From CAKOTZ01 sp964489885 (GTDB taxonomy: Bacteria; Bacillota; Clostridia; TANB77; CAG-508), in NCBI GenBank assembly GCA_964489885.1, contig CAZAZX010000009.1, forward strand, positions 1 through 55,716: 55,716 nucleotides of DNA. Reading direction: 5' to 3'. Positions 28,846 through 38,372 of this stretch are shown piece by piece. The notes below the pieces were generated by a model. It saw only the letters and a list, made by a program, of their open reading frames with translations. It searched no databases and had not been told where the DNA came from. Both the position numbers and the translations under genes were made by a program. Every line of letters begins with the position of its first letter. Positions within the stretch are counted from its first letter, which is position 1.

Positions 28846-29475
28846 ATGAAAATAGAAAAACTTAATGAAAATAAAATAAGGATAACTCTCGATTTGAATG
28901 ATTTAAGAGAAAAAAATATTGATTTTCATTCGTTCATGTCTAATTCAGAGGATTCACAGTCCCTTTTTTTAGATATGTTAGAAGAGGCTGAAAAAAAAGT
29001 TGGTTTTGTTACAAAGGACTACAAGCTTATGATAGAAGCAATAGCAACTTCTGAAGGAGAATTTATCTTAACTGTTACTAGAGCATTACCTGAAAGTGAA
29101 AAAGATATTTTAAAAAAGAAAAAACCTAGAATTAATAGAAAATCTTCTAAAATAAATAAGGATATTGCAATATATGAATTCTATACATTTGATGATTTTT
29201 GTAATTTTTCTTTATCAATGAATAAAAGCTTATTATTAGCTCTAAAAAAGCCATTTTCAACAAGCAAATTATATTTATATAATGGTAAATATTATTTAGT
29301 CCTAACAGATATTGAAACAGAACCACAATTTATAAAAAAGTTCTGTACATATATTGCTGAATTTGGTTTTTACATTCATAATTCCAGCTATTTTAGTAAA
29401 AAGCTATCTGAATATGGCAAAATTATAATGAAAAAAAATGCCATACAGCTTTGTAAAAAGCATTTTTCACAATAA
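28846..29475 (+). CDS. mecA: Adaptor protein MecA (ClpC adaptor)
   Basis: The protein has 209 residues. The N-terminal domain (MKIEKLNENKIRITLDLNDL) recognises substrates, and the C-terminal domain (about 110-209, with AIYEFYTFDDFCNFSLSM and CTYIAEFGFYIHNSSYFSKK) contacts ClpC. An acidic/lysine linker joins them. It targets proteins to the ClpCP protease. ATG 28846 is preferred because GGGGG lies just upstream; 28834 lacks a site. Confidence 0.9.
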   Translation: MKIEKLNENKIRITLDLNDLREKNIDFHSFMSNSEDSQSLFLDMLEEAEKKVGFVTKDYKLMIEAIATSEGEFILTVTRALPESEKDILKKKKPRINRKSSKINKDIAIYEFYTFDDFCNFSLSMNKSLLLALKKPFSTSKLYLYNGKYYLVLTDIETEPQFIKKFCTYIAEFGFYIHNSSYFSKKLSEYGKIIMKKNAIQLCKKHFSQ

Positions 29476-29488
29476 AACAATTATATTA

Positions 29489-29524
29489 AAAAATTGATGA
29501 TCATTTAGATCATCAATTTTTTTA
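29489..29524. terminator. Bidirectional terminator after mecA
   Basis: AAATTGATGATC, loop ATTTA and GATCATCAATTT form a perfect 12-bp stem followed by TTTTTT. The convergent M23 gene stops inside it. Confidence 0.88.
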
Positions 29525-30529
29525 ATATAAATATTTTTGTGGGTTTCTCGCTACCCCATTAACTCTTATTTCTAAATGTAAGTGCGGTCCAGTTGTATTT
29601 CCTGTCATTCCAACCTTTGCAATTACTGCACCTTGTGAAACGACATCTCCAACTGATACATTTAATACACTACAATGTCCATAATATGTTTGTACTCCAT
29701 TGCCATGAGATAAAACAACCAATTTTCCATATGAGCCATTAGGTCCTGCAAAAACTACTGTTCCTGATGCTGCAGCCTTAATCGGCGTTCCTGTAGGTGC
29801 TGCTATGTCTAGTCCAGTATGTGCTCCACTTCTTATTGAACTTCTTTCTCCAAATCTTGAAGAAATTGATCCATTTAATGGTTTAATTAAATTTATTCCT
29901 AATGCCCCGCCTTCGTTTGACATATTTCTTGCTGTGCTAACTTTAGTATTTGATGCAACTTTTACAGCAGATTTTTGTATCTCTGGAGCCTTATATAGCC
30001 CATCAACAACAGTTTCAACATCTGTAAATTCTGGTTTTTCTGTTTCATATTTTTCTGTAAAAGATAATTTATCTTGATTTGAGCTTAACTTTGTTTTTAA
30101 GGTAGAAATAACATTTTCTGCATCCTCAAGTGAACTAACATAATATTTTTCTTCTGAATCTTCAACTAATGCATAATAATGAAAATATTTTATTCCACCT
30201 TCTGTTACCTTTTGAAAAATTTCTTCATCATTAGTTGTTAATCCTTTTTTCAAAAAACATAATTTGTATTCAGGCATTTTATCAACTTCAACAAATGCAA
30301 CATTGTCTTCGCCATCGCCATTTAAATAATTATTAATTCTTTTTTGTAATTTACTTTTATTTTCACTGTAACCAATAAATTCACCATTTATTGTTACACT
30401 ATAAATCGGTTTGTATATGTAAGAAACAGCTCCTATTATTAAGAAACTTGCTATTAGTCCTAGGGAAATAAGCTTTACAGAAGTTCTAAGTCTAATAAAA
30501 ATTTTCTTTAACCTGTTAATCGTTAACAC
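29522..30529 (-). CDS. Membrane-anchored M23 peptidoglycan endopeptidase
   Basis: The protein has 335 residues. The N-terminal anchor (about 18-38) is followed by a region of about 150 residues resembling repeats that precede many clostridial M23 domains. The LytM-type peptidase domain has zinc ligands in AHTGLDIAAPTGTPI (H-x3-D) and GPHLHLEIRVNG (H-x-H), plus SHGNGVQTYYGHCS. It would cut or remodel wall cross-bridges outside the cell. The start appears to be GTG 30529 with AAAAGG immediately upstream. Confidence 0.88.
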   Translation of the reverse strand: MLTINRLKKIFIRLRTSVKLISLGLIASFLIIGAVSYIYKPIYSVTINGEFIGYSENKSKLQKRINNYLNGDGEDNVAFVEVDKMPEYKLCFLKKGLTTNDEEIFQKVTEGGIKYFHYYALVEDSEEKYYVSSLEDAENVISTLKTKLSSNQDKLSFTEKYETEKPEFTDVETVVDGLYKAPEIQKSAVKVASNTKVSTARNMSNEGGALGINLIKPLNGSISSRFGERSSIRSGAHTGLDIAAPTGTPIKAAASGTVVFAGPNGSYGKLVVLSHGNGVQTYYGHCSVLNVSVGDVVSQGAVIAKVGMTGNTTGPHLHLEIRVNGVARNPQKYLY

Positions 30530-30832
30530 ATCCTTTTTCTTTTGATGTGTTTATTTTATATTATAGATGTTTCAAAAACAATAATTATTTTTTGTTTTAT
30601 TTCATCGTTTAATTCAATTTTAGTTAATTATTTGAGTTATTTTTCTTATTTGTTCTTATTTCTTTAAATAACTCTTTTTTTCTTTTGATATATTTTTGTT
30701 TCCTTTGCAACTGTAGGTTTTCATTTTTTGTTAATTTTGTAATGTTTTTGTAATAATTTTGTAATAAATTATTTTTAGTAAAATTCTTGTGGATAAGTGA
30801 GAATCCTACTTATCCACAAGAGTAAATATATA
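30530..30832. other. Intergenic gap with no gene
   Basis: AT-rich sequence of about 300 bp with several TTTTTGTAAT-like tracts (30740-30770). The only structured element is the inverted repeat at 30786-30820. Confidence 0.6.
30786..30820. repeat. Hairpin made of two inverted perfect DnaA boxes
   Basis: CTTGTGGATAAGT and ACTTATCCACAAG form a 13-bp perfect stem around a 9-base loop. Each arm contains TTATCCACA, the exact consensus DnaA box, one on each strand. It is placed where a terminator of the coat gene would be, but the T run after it on the minus strand is weak. Confidence 0.6.
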
Positions 30833-31078
30833 TTACTCAGCAAATTGATTCTTTACTTTTTCTATTTCCTGTTGTGGTGCATTTTCTGCTGGTACATAAT
30901 ATCCTTTACTTTGAGCAACTTTAAACAATTCATATTGGAATGATTCGCAATTATTTCTCATTTGTTGTATCGTTTGTCTTAATTGCATATTGGCAGCTTC
31001 TGAAATGACTCCTTGATATGTCTTTAACTCTCCTTTAACACCTTCTAAAATATCGTTTACCATATACTTCTCTTCCAT
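30833..31078 (-). CDS. CotF-family spore coat protein
   Basis: The protein has 81 residues. The helical pattern (VNDILEGVKGELKTYQGVIS, LRQTIQQMRNNCESFQYELF and SKGYYVPAENAP) matches the ferritin-like CotF family of coat proteins. GGGGGAAAT precedes ATG 31078. It is encoded 15 bp after a second coat-like gene, so the pair is one sporulation operon. Confidence 0.85.
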   Translation of the reverse strand: MEEKYMVNDILEGVKGELKTYQGVISEAANMQLRQTIQQMRNNCESFQYELFKVAQSKGYYVPAENAPQQEIEKVKNQFAE

Positions 31079-31092
31079 TTTATTTCCCCCTT

Positions 31093-31278
31093 TTACTCTA
31101 AAAATGACAATAATTTTTGTTTACTATTTAAGGCATCTTGTGCTGATTTTGTAAACATTTGTTTAATTTGAGGATCAACCGCAGATGCAGCATAACTATT
31201 AAATTTTTGGTATGAAACTTCTTGAGCACCAATCAAATGTCTTAAATTTTGTAATTCAACTTGATTTAAATTTGACAT
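31093..31278 (-). CDS. Small CotF-like coat protein
   Basis: The protein has 61 residues and is all helical (LQNLRHLIGAQEVSYQKFNS, IKQMFTKSAQDALNSKQKLL). It resembles the short proteins encoded next to CotF genes in Clostridia. Strong site GAAAGGAAGGG before ATG 31278. Role in the coat is inferred from its neighbour. Confidence 0.75.
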   Translation of the reverse strand: MSNLNQVELQNLRHLIGAQEVSYQKFNSYAASAVDPQIKQMFTKSAQDALNSKQKLLSFLE

Positions 31279-31339
31279 TTTACCCTTCCTTTCTAGAAAT
31301 CATATAAATTTATTATGAACAACTTTTTCCAAATTATAC

Positions 31340-31365
31340 AAAAAAGCAATGATAAAAATCACTGC
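31340..31365 (-). terminator. Terminator of pcrA
   Basis: On the minus strand GCAGTGAT and ATCATTGC form an 8-base stem with one mismatch, followed by TTTTTT. Confidence 0.6.
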
Positions 31366-31419
31366 CTCTTATATTTTTATACTTGCTAGTCTTCCAAGCA
31401 AATATATCTTAATATATAA

Positions 31420-33702
31420 TTATATTATTTCTAAATTCGCAAATTTACCCATTAATCTCTTATGCCCTACTTTATCAAATGAAATATCTACTTTGATATC
31501 GTCTCCTTCTGGTTCTACATAATTTATTGTACCTTCTCCAAATTTTTTATGATATACTCTTGCACCTGCGGTATATTTTGAAAAATCAACCACAGCTGCT
31601 GTTTTCTTCTGTCTTTCTAATCCCTGCAAAAAGCTATCTGCAGACCTATATTGAAAACTTTGTGTTGCTTTTACCTTATTTGTTGTTTCACTTGAATTAT
31701 ATTTTCTTACCTTTGAAAGTCCATAAGTCCATGATGTTGGTGCATCCTGGAAACTTGTTTTTTTAGAATTTGAGAATGCTTCTTCTGCTCCATCTAACAT
31801 TTCTTCTGGTATTTCTTTTAAGAAACGGGAAACTGGATTACAGCTTGTTGAACCAAATATTGTTCTTTGTTTTGCATAAGTCATAAACAAATTGTTTTTA
31901 GCTCTTGTAATTCCTACATAGCACAAACGTCTTTCTTCTTCTAATTCTTTTGGTTCTGAAATTGATTTATATCCTGGAAAAATTCCCTCTTCCATACCAA
32001 CTAAAAATATAACTGGGTATTCCAATCCCTTAGCACTATGTAAAGTCATTAAAGTAACAGAATCATCTGTTTCCTCCATGTTATCTAAATCACTTGACAA
32101 TGTTATGCCTTCTAAAAACTCTGCTAAAGTATTTTCTGTGTCCTCTTCTTCAAATTCAATTGCAACAGTTAAAAACTCATTTAAGTTTTCAATTCTATTT
32201 TCAGCCTCTTTTGTATCTTCTGTTTCAAGAGCCTTAACATATCCACTCTCTTTTAAAGTTGCTTGAATAAGTTGAGATATTGTGAGTTCATCTTTTCTTT
32301 GTGTTAAACTTTCTATTAATTGAATAAAATCTTGTGCTTTTATGTATATACGATTTAATTCAAATTCTGGTGCTCTTTTAATTAATTCATACATTGAAAT
32401 TCCAGCATTATTTGCAATTTGTTCAATATTATCTAAACTTGTTTTTCCAATTCCTCTTTTTGGTTCATTAATTATTCTTTTCAAGCTTAAATTATCTGCA
32501 TGATTATGTATCAATCTTAAATATGCAATAATATCTTTAATTTCTTTTCTTTCATAAAATTTAAGTCCACCTATAATTTTATATGGAATATCTTCTCTTC
32601 TAAGAATCTCTTCAATACTGCGAGACTGAGAATTCATACGATACAAAATTGCAAAATCAGAATTTTTAAAATATTCTTGTCTTTTTAAACGGTTTATTTG
32701 TTCAACAATGTATCTTGCCTCATCGTATTCGTTATCAGCACAAAATACTGTAGGTTTTGTACCTTCTTCATTTTCAGTCCACAATTTTTTCTTATATTTG
32801 TTTTCATTCTTTTTAATAACTGCGTTTGCTGCATTTAAAATATTTTGTGTACACCTATAATTTTGCTCTAGCTTTATAGTTTTAGTTCCTGGGAAATCTT
32901 TTTCAAAATTTAAAATATTTGAGATATCAGCTCCACGGAAAGAATAAATACCTTGGTCATTATCTCCCACAACTGTTATATTACCATAACGTGAAGCAAG
33001 CAATGTTATTAAAGTAAATTGTGCTTTATTTGTATCTTGATATTCATCAACTAAAACATATTTGAAACGTTCAGCATAGTACATTAACGTGTCAGGATTT
33101 TCAGTTAAAACTTTAATTGTGTAATTTATAATATCATCAAAGTCAATTGCATTATTATCTTTTAACTTTTTCTGATACAAACTATAAATTGGAGCAATTT
33201 TTTCTTTTTTATAATCTCCATTTGCCTTCACCGCATATTGTGCAGGCTCTAACATTTCATTTTTTGCATTACTAATTTCAGCTTGTACATTTCTGTCTGT
33301 AAGCATTTTATCATCAATACCAAGTTCTTTAAAGCATTCTTTTATAATCATTCTTTGATCAGAAGTATCAAAAATTACAAAAGAACGGTCAAAACCAATT
33401 TGATCTATAGTTCTTCTTAAAATACGTACGCAAATTGAATGAAAAGTACCAATCCACATATCATTTGTCAAGTCCCCAACAAGTTTTTCTATTCTTCCTT
33501 TCATTTCATTAGCAGCTTTATTTGTAAAAGTAATTGCAAGAATATTCCAAGGTTTAACGCCATTTTCAATTAAATATGCTATCTTATGTGTAAGAACTTT
33601 AGTTTTACCGCTTCCAGCTCCGGCAATAACCAGACAAGGGCCATCTGTATTAACAACCGCTTCATATTGTTTATCATTTAATCCTTCTAATATATTTGAC
33701 AT
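31420..33702 (-). CDS. pcrA: ATP-dependent 3'-5' DNA helicase PcrA (UvrD/Rep family)
   Basis: The protein has about 760 residues. Superfamily 1A motifs are in order: VIAGAGSGKTKVLTHK (Walker A), LVDEYQDTNKAQF (Walker B), VVGDNDQGIYSFRGAD, LEQNYRCTQNIL, VTLMTLHSAKGLEYPVIFL and ERRLCYVGITRAKNNL. The C-terminal tail ends in a Tudor-like RNA-polymerase binding segment (AGARVYHKKFGEGTINYVEP). ATG 33702 is chosen because AAGGAG precedes it. It has many GGN codons and no in-frame CGG. Confidence 0.96.
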   Translation of the reverse strand: MSNILEGLNDKQYEAVVNTDGPCLVIAGAGSGKTKVLTHKIAYLIENGVKPWNILAITFTNKAANEMKGRIEKLVGDLTNDMWIGTFHSICVRILRRTIDQIGFDRSFVIFDTSDQRMIIKECFKELGIDDKMLTDRNVQAEISNAKNEMLEPAQYAVKANGDYKKEKIAPIYSLYQKKLKDNNAIDFDDIINYTIKVLTENPDTLMYYAERFKYVLVDEYQDTNKAQFTLITLLASRYGNITVVGDNDQGIYSFRGADISNILNFEKDFPGTKTIKLEQNYRCTQNILNAANAVIKKNENKYKKKLWTENEEGTKPTVFCADNEYDEARYIVEQINRLKRQEYFKNSDFAILYRMNSQSRSIEEILRREDIPYKIIGGLKFYERKEIKDIIAYLRLIHNHADNLSLKRIINEPKRGIGKTSLDNIEQIANNAGISMYELIKRAPEFELNRIYIKAQDFIQLIESLTQRKDELTISQLIQATLKESGYVKALETEDTKEAENRIENLNEFLTVAIEFEEEDTENTLAEFLEGITLSSDLDNMEETDDSVTLMTLHSAKGLEYPVIFLVGMEEGIFPGYKSISEPKELEEERRLCYVGITRAKNNLFMTYAKQRTIFGSTSCNPVSRFLKEIPEEMLDGAEEAFSNSKKTSFQDAPTSWTYGLSKVRKYNSSETTNKVKATQSFQYRSADSFLQGLERQKKTAAVVDFSKYTAGARVYHKKFGEGTINYVEPEGDDIKVDISFDKVGHKRLMGKFANLEII

Positions 33703-33726
33703 ATTTTTCTCCTTCATTAACCTCCT

Positions 33727-34176
33727 TTAAATTTTTCTTATAATAATATTCAATAATTCATTTATTTCATTAGCACATTTTCTATATACCATAATTCCAT
33801 ATCCCCATGGATCTGAAATATCCATACTTCTAGTTTGTCCAGCATATTCTTTTATTGTAAAAGTTCTATCTTTTAATTCAGGAAATAACTGAATCACCAT
33901 ATTTTTATGATTATTAGTAGCACATAAAATTAAATCACAATCTTTTATGTCGGAATTAGCAATATTAGTAGCTCTATGTTTACTCATATCGATTCCATAT
34001 TCATTCTTCATAACTTCAATAGCTTCATTTGTTGACCTGTCACCATCTTCTGCATAAGTTCCACAAGAATGAACTTCTATTTTTTTTCCATTTTCCTGTG
34101 CAATTTTTTTCATTAAGGCCTCTGCCATTGCACTTCTACAAATGTTTCCAGTACATACAAACATTATCTTTTTCAA
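33727..34176 (-). CDS. Low-molecular-weight protein phosphatase
   Basis: The protein has 149 residues. The P-loop CTGNICRS (C-x5-R-S, about residues 8-15) and the acid loop DISDPWG are those of low-molecular-weight phosphatases. The residue after Asn is Ile, as in tyrosine phosphatases, not the Thr that gives YwlE its phosphoarginine preference, so I lean to phosphotyrosine. It follows the ZIP gene and precedes pcrA by 24 bp. Confidence 0.88.
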   Translation of the reverse strand: MKKIMFVCTGNICRSAMAEALMKKIAQENGKKIEVHSCGTYAEDGDRSTNEAIEVMKNEYGIDMSKHRATNIANSDIKDCDLILCATNNHKNMVIQLFPELKDRTFTIKEYAGQTRSMDISDPWGYGIMVYRKCANEINELLNIIIRKI

Positions 34177-34294
34177 AATATCACTTCCTAAGCAACAAAT
34201 ATTATATCAATTATAATAAAAAAGAACAATAGTTTTATTTTGAAAAGATGGCATAATCTTTTTGTAGTGATTAAAATTTTATTACAAAAAATTC

Positions 34295-35032
34295 CTAAAC
34301 AGTCATTGACAGAATTCCAATTAAAAATCCTATAATATTGCCAATTGCCCCTACTCTACCTCTATATATTTTATTTGACTCTGGAATTAGTTCCCCAGAA
34401 ACAATATATAACATTGCTCCTGCGGCAAACGCAAGGCAGATAGCTATAACATCTGCAGATATGCCACCCACTAAAGCTCCAAAGAAAGCCCCAATTCCAG
34501 TTGTAACTCCTGAAATAAGAGTTAATATAATCACCTTTGTTTTCTTCATACCTCCGCTCTTCATTGGAACACTCATGCTTAATCCTTCTGGGATATCATG
34601 TAGAAGAATTGCAATGGCTAAAGCATATCCCAACTTTATAGATGCCTCAAACCCAGAGCCTATTGCTAGACCTTCTGGGAAATTATGTATTGCTAAACCA
34701 ATTCCAACAATTATACCTGTTTTTAATAAAGAATTATTTTTATATTTATTTTTTCTTTTATAAATATCTTTTACTATATTGTCACAAATAATCATAACAA
34801 TTACACCCATAATTGCTCCAGAAATCACAGAATATAGGTTAGATATTTGTAAAGCTTCTGGAATAAGTTCAAAGCAAATTATTGCAAGCATTAAGCCAGC
34901 TGAAAATTGTAGAATAAAGCTCAAAAAACGAGGAGATTTCAAATTAAAATTTGCTCCAATTATTCCACCTATTGTTGTTCCAAAAGTACCAAAAAATAAT
35001 CCAAGTAAGGTTGTTTTTATAATTTCACTCAA
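34295..35032 (-). CDS. ZIP-family metal transporter
   Basis: The protein has 245 residues with about eight helices. Metal-site helices read HNFPEGLAIGSGFEASI (TM4) and LLHDIPEGLSMSVPMK (TM5), the H-N-x-P-E-G and H-x-x-P-E-G motifs of ZIP importers for zinc or related divalent metals. The start at 35032 lies behind AAAAGGAGAG, part of which is inside a hairpin. Confidence 0.9.
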   Translation of the reverse strand: MSEIIKTTLLGLFFGTFGTTIGGIIGANFNLKSPRFLSFILQFSAGLMLAIICFELIPEALQISNLYSVISGAIMGVIVMIICDNIVKDIYKRKNKYKNNSLLKTGIIVGIGLAIHNFPEGLAIGSGFEASIKLGYALAIAILLHDIPEGLSMSVPMKSGGMKKTKVIILTLISGVTTGIGAFFGALVGGISADVIAICLAFAAGAMLYIVSGELIPESNKIYRGRVGAIGNIIGFLIGILSMTV

Positions 35033-35046
35033 AATAAAGCTCTCCT

Positions 35047-35080
35047 TTTGAATAAACTAATAATATTTTATTCAAAAAGA
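35047..35080. other. Hairpin next to the ZIP gene ribosome binding site
   Basis: TTTTGAATAAA and TTTATTCAAAA form an 11-bp stem between the protease stop and the ZIP gene. On the minus strand the second arm runs directly into AAAAGGAG, so it could mask translation or end the upstream transcript. There is no clear T run. Confidence 0.45.
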
Positions 35081-35103
35081 AAGCCCCTTATGATTTAAAC
35101 TAT

Positions 35104-37171
35104 TTATAATTCATCTATAATTCCTATTTGATAATCAACCAATCTTGCAAGGTCAATTGCTTTAGATGGATAGCCATCTAAATCTACATCTGCTGCTTTT
35201 CTGCCATTTCCAGTTAAAGCTATTTCTCCAACTATATCTAATTTCATTGCAACAGTATCACCAATATCTATTTTACCATCCTCATTTGCATCTCCCTTAA
35301 TTATAACATCATAATAATTTTTCTCATTTGGTGTAACCTTCATTCCCGTTACTACTCTATCTGTATTTTCTAATTTATTACCTGATTTATCTAATAAGGT
35401 AATTCCTATTTCATTTAAATTATTTAAAAAAGTGGTATAATCAGTATTTTCGGCTATGTAAATTGCATTCTCTTTTATAGTATAAACTTGTGAAGTGATT
35501 TCATTTGGAATATATTCTTCTGTAAATGCTTTTATACATAAATTAGCATTTTCTGGGAAATCAGAATAAACATCACTAACATCTTTTAAGTCATCCCAAT
35601 CAATATTTCCATCTTTTACAATTCCTATTTTTGATTCACCATAATTACTTGTTGCATATTTATAATAATCATTATTTGTTGTATTTTTTGTACTTGCGTC
35701 ATTTGTTTCATAAACAGGAACATCATAAGTTGTTACAGAATCAGAACTTTCTAACCCTATTGAAACTTTTCCTTCATTATTTGGATTATAATATCTAACT
35801 ATCACAGCAAATATATCTGATTTAATTGAAACTGGTTCATCAAACTTAATTGTTGTATAACCTGTTCTTAAATCTACTCCACTTTTTAGTAATTTAGATT
35901 TTTTACCATATTCATTTAAATATACATCACATTTTTCATTAACATTCACAGCAATAGAAATCTCTCTTAATTTTTCTTCTCTATTAGATTTTTTTTCGAA
36001 TATATTTGTACCATACAATTCGTTCGCTTTGAATATTTCAAAAACAGACGGTCCTAAAGGATCATATTGATAAATATGGTCATAGTCAATATTGTCAGCA
36101 CTAATCACACCATAATTTGAATATTCAACCAATGGATCATCATAAGAAATATAATATAGCCCCTCCTCTAAAGCACCATCTACCTTACCCCAAGAATTCA
36201 TTGCAAGATATGCTCCATCATGTATTGGTCTTTTTCCAACATTATCTGGTGTATAAAAATTTTCTTTTGCAAAATTATCATCCCACCCAATTAACGTTAC
36301 CTCGTGGTCTTCTAATTTTTCATCAAAATTATAATATGCAGGATATATTTTTCCATCTTTTGGATCTGTCCAATTACGATAATAATATTGCTGTGATTCT
36401 CCATCAAATGTATTTCCAGAATATGTTGCTGCTGTTACTGCTCCATAATTTAAAATATGTCTTTTTATATTGTTTCTTAATGGAATCACCTGATTGTCAT
36501 AATCCAATACACTACCAGTATAATTGTAATATTTTAAAGTGCCATCACTTTGTCTTTGCTTAAGAATTTTAGGAAAAGCAATCCAGTTTTCAAGCTTCTT
36601 TTGTACTGTTTTCCCCTGTATTTCTGATAAATCAATCAAATTTTCATTGTCTTCAAATGGCATATCGCTTTCATTTATAGGTCCTCTTCCGCTTGTCATA
36701 TAAGAGAAAGCTAATAAAGAGGATCCTCCTGGTATTCCTTTGTTATATCCATCTTCATTTATTTGTCCATTTTTAAAATTTCTTAATGTAGAATAAACTA
36801 AATGCCTTTCAGAAAAGTCTCTAACTTCATTTTGAGTACACATTAAATTTGTTTCTAAAGCACTAAGAGTTGCAAATGCCCAACATCCTCCTGTAGACTT
36901 TTGGTTTTTTATTCTTATTGTTTTAACATCATCTCTCATATCATATTTTCCAGAAATTTCGCTCTCAATTAATCTTTTATTGCTTATTATCGAACCTTCT
37001 TCTTTTATATCATATCTATAATTCTCACTTTCATAATCTATTGAAGGAGAACTATTTTCTTCAAATTTTATATCTTCTGCAAACGTTTTTGTTCCGCGTC
37101 AATGCTATTATTACTAAAAAAAATATGCTAATAACTAATATTTTTTTTCTTTGTTTTAATAAATTCATCAT
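35104..37171 (-). CDS. Secreted papain-family (C1) cysteine protease with C-terminal dockerin-like repeats, read through a CGG +1 shift
   Basis: The protein would be about 688 residues. A signal peptide (about 1-30) precedes a short propeptide. The C1 domain has the active cysteine in STGGCWAFATLSALETN, the histidine in DHEVTLIGWDD and the asparagine in AMNSWGK. Two dockerin-type calcium repeats end the protein (GDANEDGKIDIGDTVAMKL and ADVDLDGYPSKAIDLARL). The body is open from 36939, but the signal peptide is in another frame. CGG at 37096-37094 (TTG ACG CGG AAC) with C skipped gives ALTGTKTFAED and joins them. The start ATG 37171 follows GGAGGAAAT. No cohesin or scaffoldin is visible here. 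Confidence 0.88.
37094..37096 (-). other. In-frame CGG, +1 shift site (C1 protease signal peptide)
   Basis: TTG ACG CGG AAC AAA becomes TTG ACG GGA ACA AAA ACG TTT GCA GAA, giving a normal signal-peptide end fused in frame to the protease. Confidence 0.85.
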
Positions 37172-37218
37172 ATTTCCTCCATTTTATTTATATATATCAA
37201 ATATATAGCACATTCCTT

Positions 37219-37270
37219 ACACAGCTAAAGCCGTAGATTAGGTCTAAAAAGCTTGATGTTTCACAATAAA
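37219..37270 (+). repeat. Dispersed hairpin repeat, copy B
   Basis: ACACAGCTAAAGCCGT, then AAAAAGCTTGATGTTTCACA and ATAAAAAGC. It matches copies A (20621) and C (15369, minus strand) in the gap between prfA and the protease gene. Confidence 0.6.
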
Positions 37271-37281
37271 AAGCATTTTAG

Positions 37282-38349
37282 TTATTCTTTATAATTGTTT
37301 CCCTTTAGTTTTTCTGCTCTATCATTTGCAATTAAATTATCTATCATTTCATCTAAATTTCCATTTAAGAAATCTTCAACTTGAAAAATACTAAATCCAA
37401 TGCGGTGATCTGTAATTCTTCCTTGAGGATAATTATATGTTCTTATTTTTTCACTTCTATCGCCTGTGCCAACTTGACTTTTTCTTTCTTTAGCAAGTTC
37501 GTCATCACGCTTTTTTTGTTCTATTTCATATAATCTTGTTCTTAGCATCCTCATTGCATATTCTCTATTTTGAACTTGTGAACGTTCCGTTTGACATTCC
37601 GCAACAATCCCTGTTGGTTCGTGAATTAATCTTACTGCTGATGAAGTTTTATTTACGTGTTGCCCGCCAGCACCAGATGCACGGTAAACTTCCATTTTTA
37701 TATCATTTGGATTAATATCTAGTTCAACATCTTCAACTTCTGGCAAAACAGCAACAGTTGCCGTTGATGTATGGATTCTTCCACTTGACTCTGTATCTGG
37801 AACTCTTTGAACACGATGCACACCGCTTTCAAATTTAAGTCTACTATAAACTCCCTTTCCAGTTATCATAAATGTTATTTCTTTATATCCTCCAAGTCCT
37901 GTTTCATTCTCATTTAACACTTCTACATTCCAATGTTTCTTTTCAGCATACATTGAATACATACGAAATAATGTTCCAGCAAATAGTGCCGCTTCCTCTC
38001 CTCCTGCACCTGCTCTTATTTCACAAATAATATTTTTATCATCATTTGGATCTTTTGGAATTAATAAAACTTTTAACTCTTCCTCAATTAATGGAAGTTT
38101 TTCTTTTGCCTCTTGCATTTCTGCTTCAGCAAGTTCCTTTAAATCCTTATCGTCTAAAATTTCTTTTGAATCTTCAATTATTTGCTGTTGCTTTTTATAT
38201 TCCCTGTATTTTTCAACAATAGGTTCTATTTCAGCATGTTCCTTCATTAATTTTTGCCATTCTTGATTTCTTGCTATTACTTCTGGGTCACTAATTAATT
38301 TCGTTAGCTCCTCATATCTTTTTTCAACGTCCTCTAACTTATCAAACAT
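37282..38349 (-). CDS. prfA: Peptide chain release factor 1
   Basis: The protein has 355 residues, full length. The catalytic GGQ is in ASGAGGQHVNKTSSAVRL, and the stop-codon recognition region includes VQRVPDTESSGRIHTST. RF1 ends translation at UAA and UAG. AAGGAGAC precedes ATG 38349. It contains several CGG trinucleotides, all out of frame (for example GGC GGG and AGC GGT). Confidence 0.97.
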   Translation of the reverse strand: MFDKLEDVEKRYEELTKLISDPEVIARNQEWQKLMKEHAEIEPIVEKYREYKKQQQIIEDSKEILDDKDLKELAEAEMQEAKEKLPLIEEELKVLLIPKDPNDDKNIICEIRAGAGGEEAALFAGTLFRMYSMYAEKKHWNVEVLNENETGLGGYKEITFMITGKGVYSRLKFESGVHRVQRVPDTESSGRIHTSTATVAVLPEVEDVELDINPNDIKMEVYRASGAGGQHVNKTSSAVRLIHEPTGIVAECQTERSQVQNREYAMRMLRTRLYEIEQKKRDDELAKERKSQVGTGDRSEKIRTYNYPQGRITDHRIGFSIFQVEDFLNGNLDEMIDNLIANDRAEKLKGNNYKE

Positions 38350-38372
38350 TTTTGTCTCCTTTTTATCTGTTA

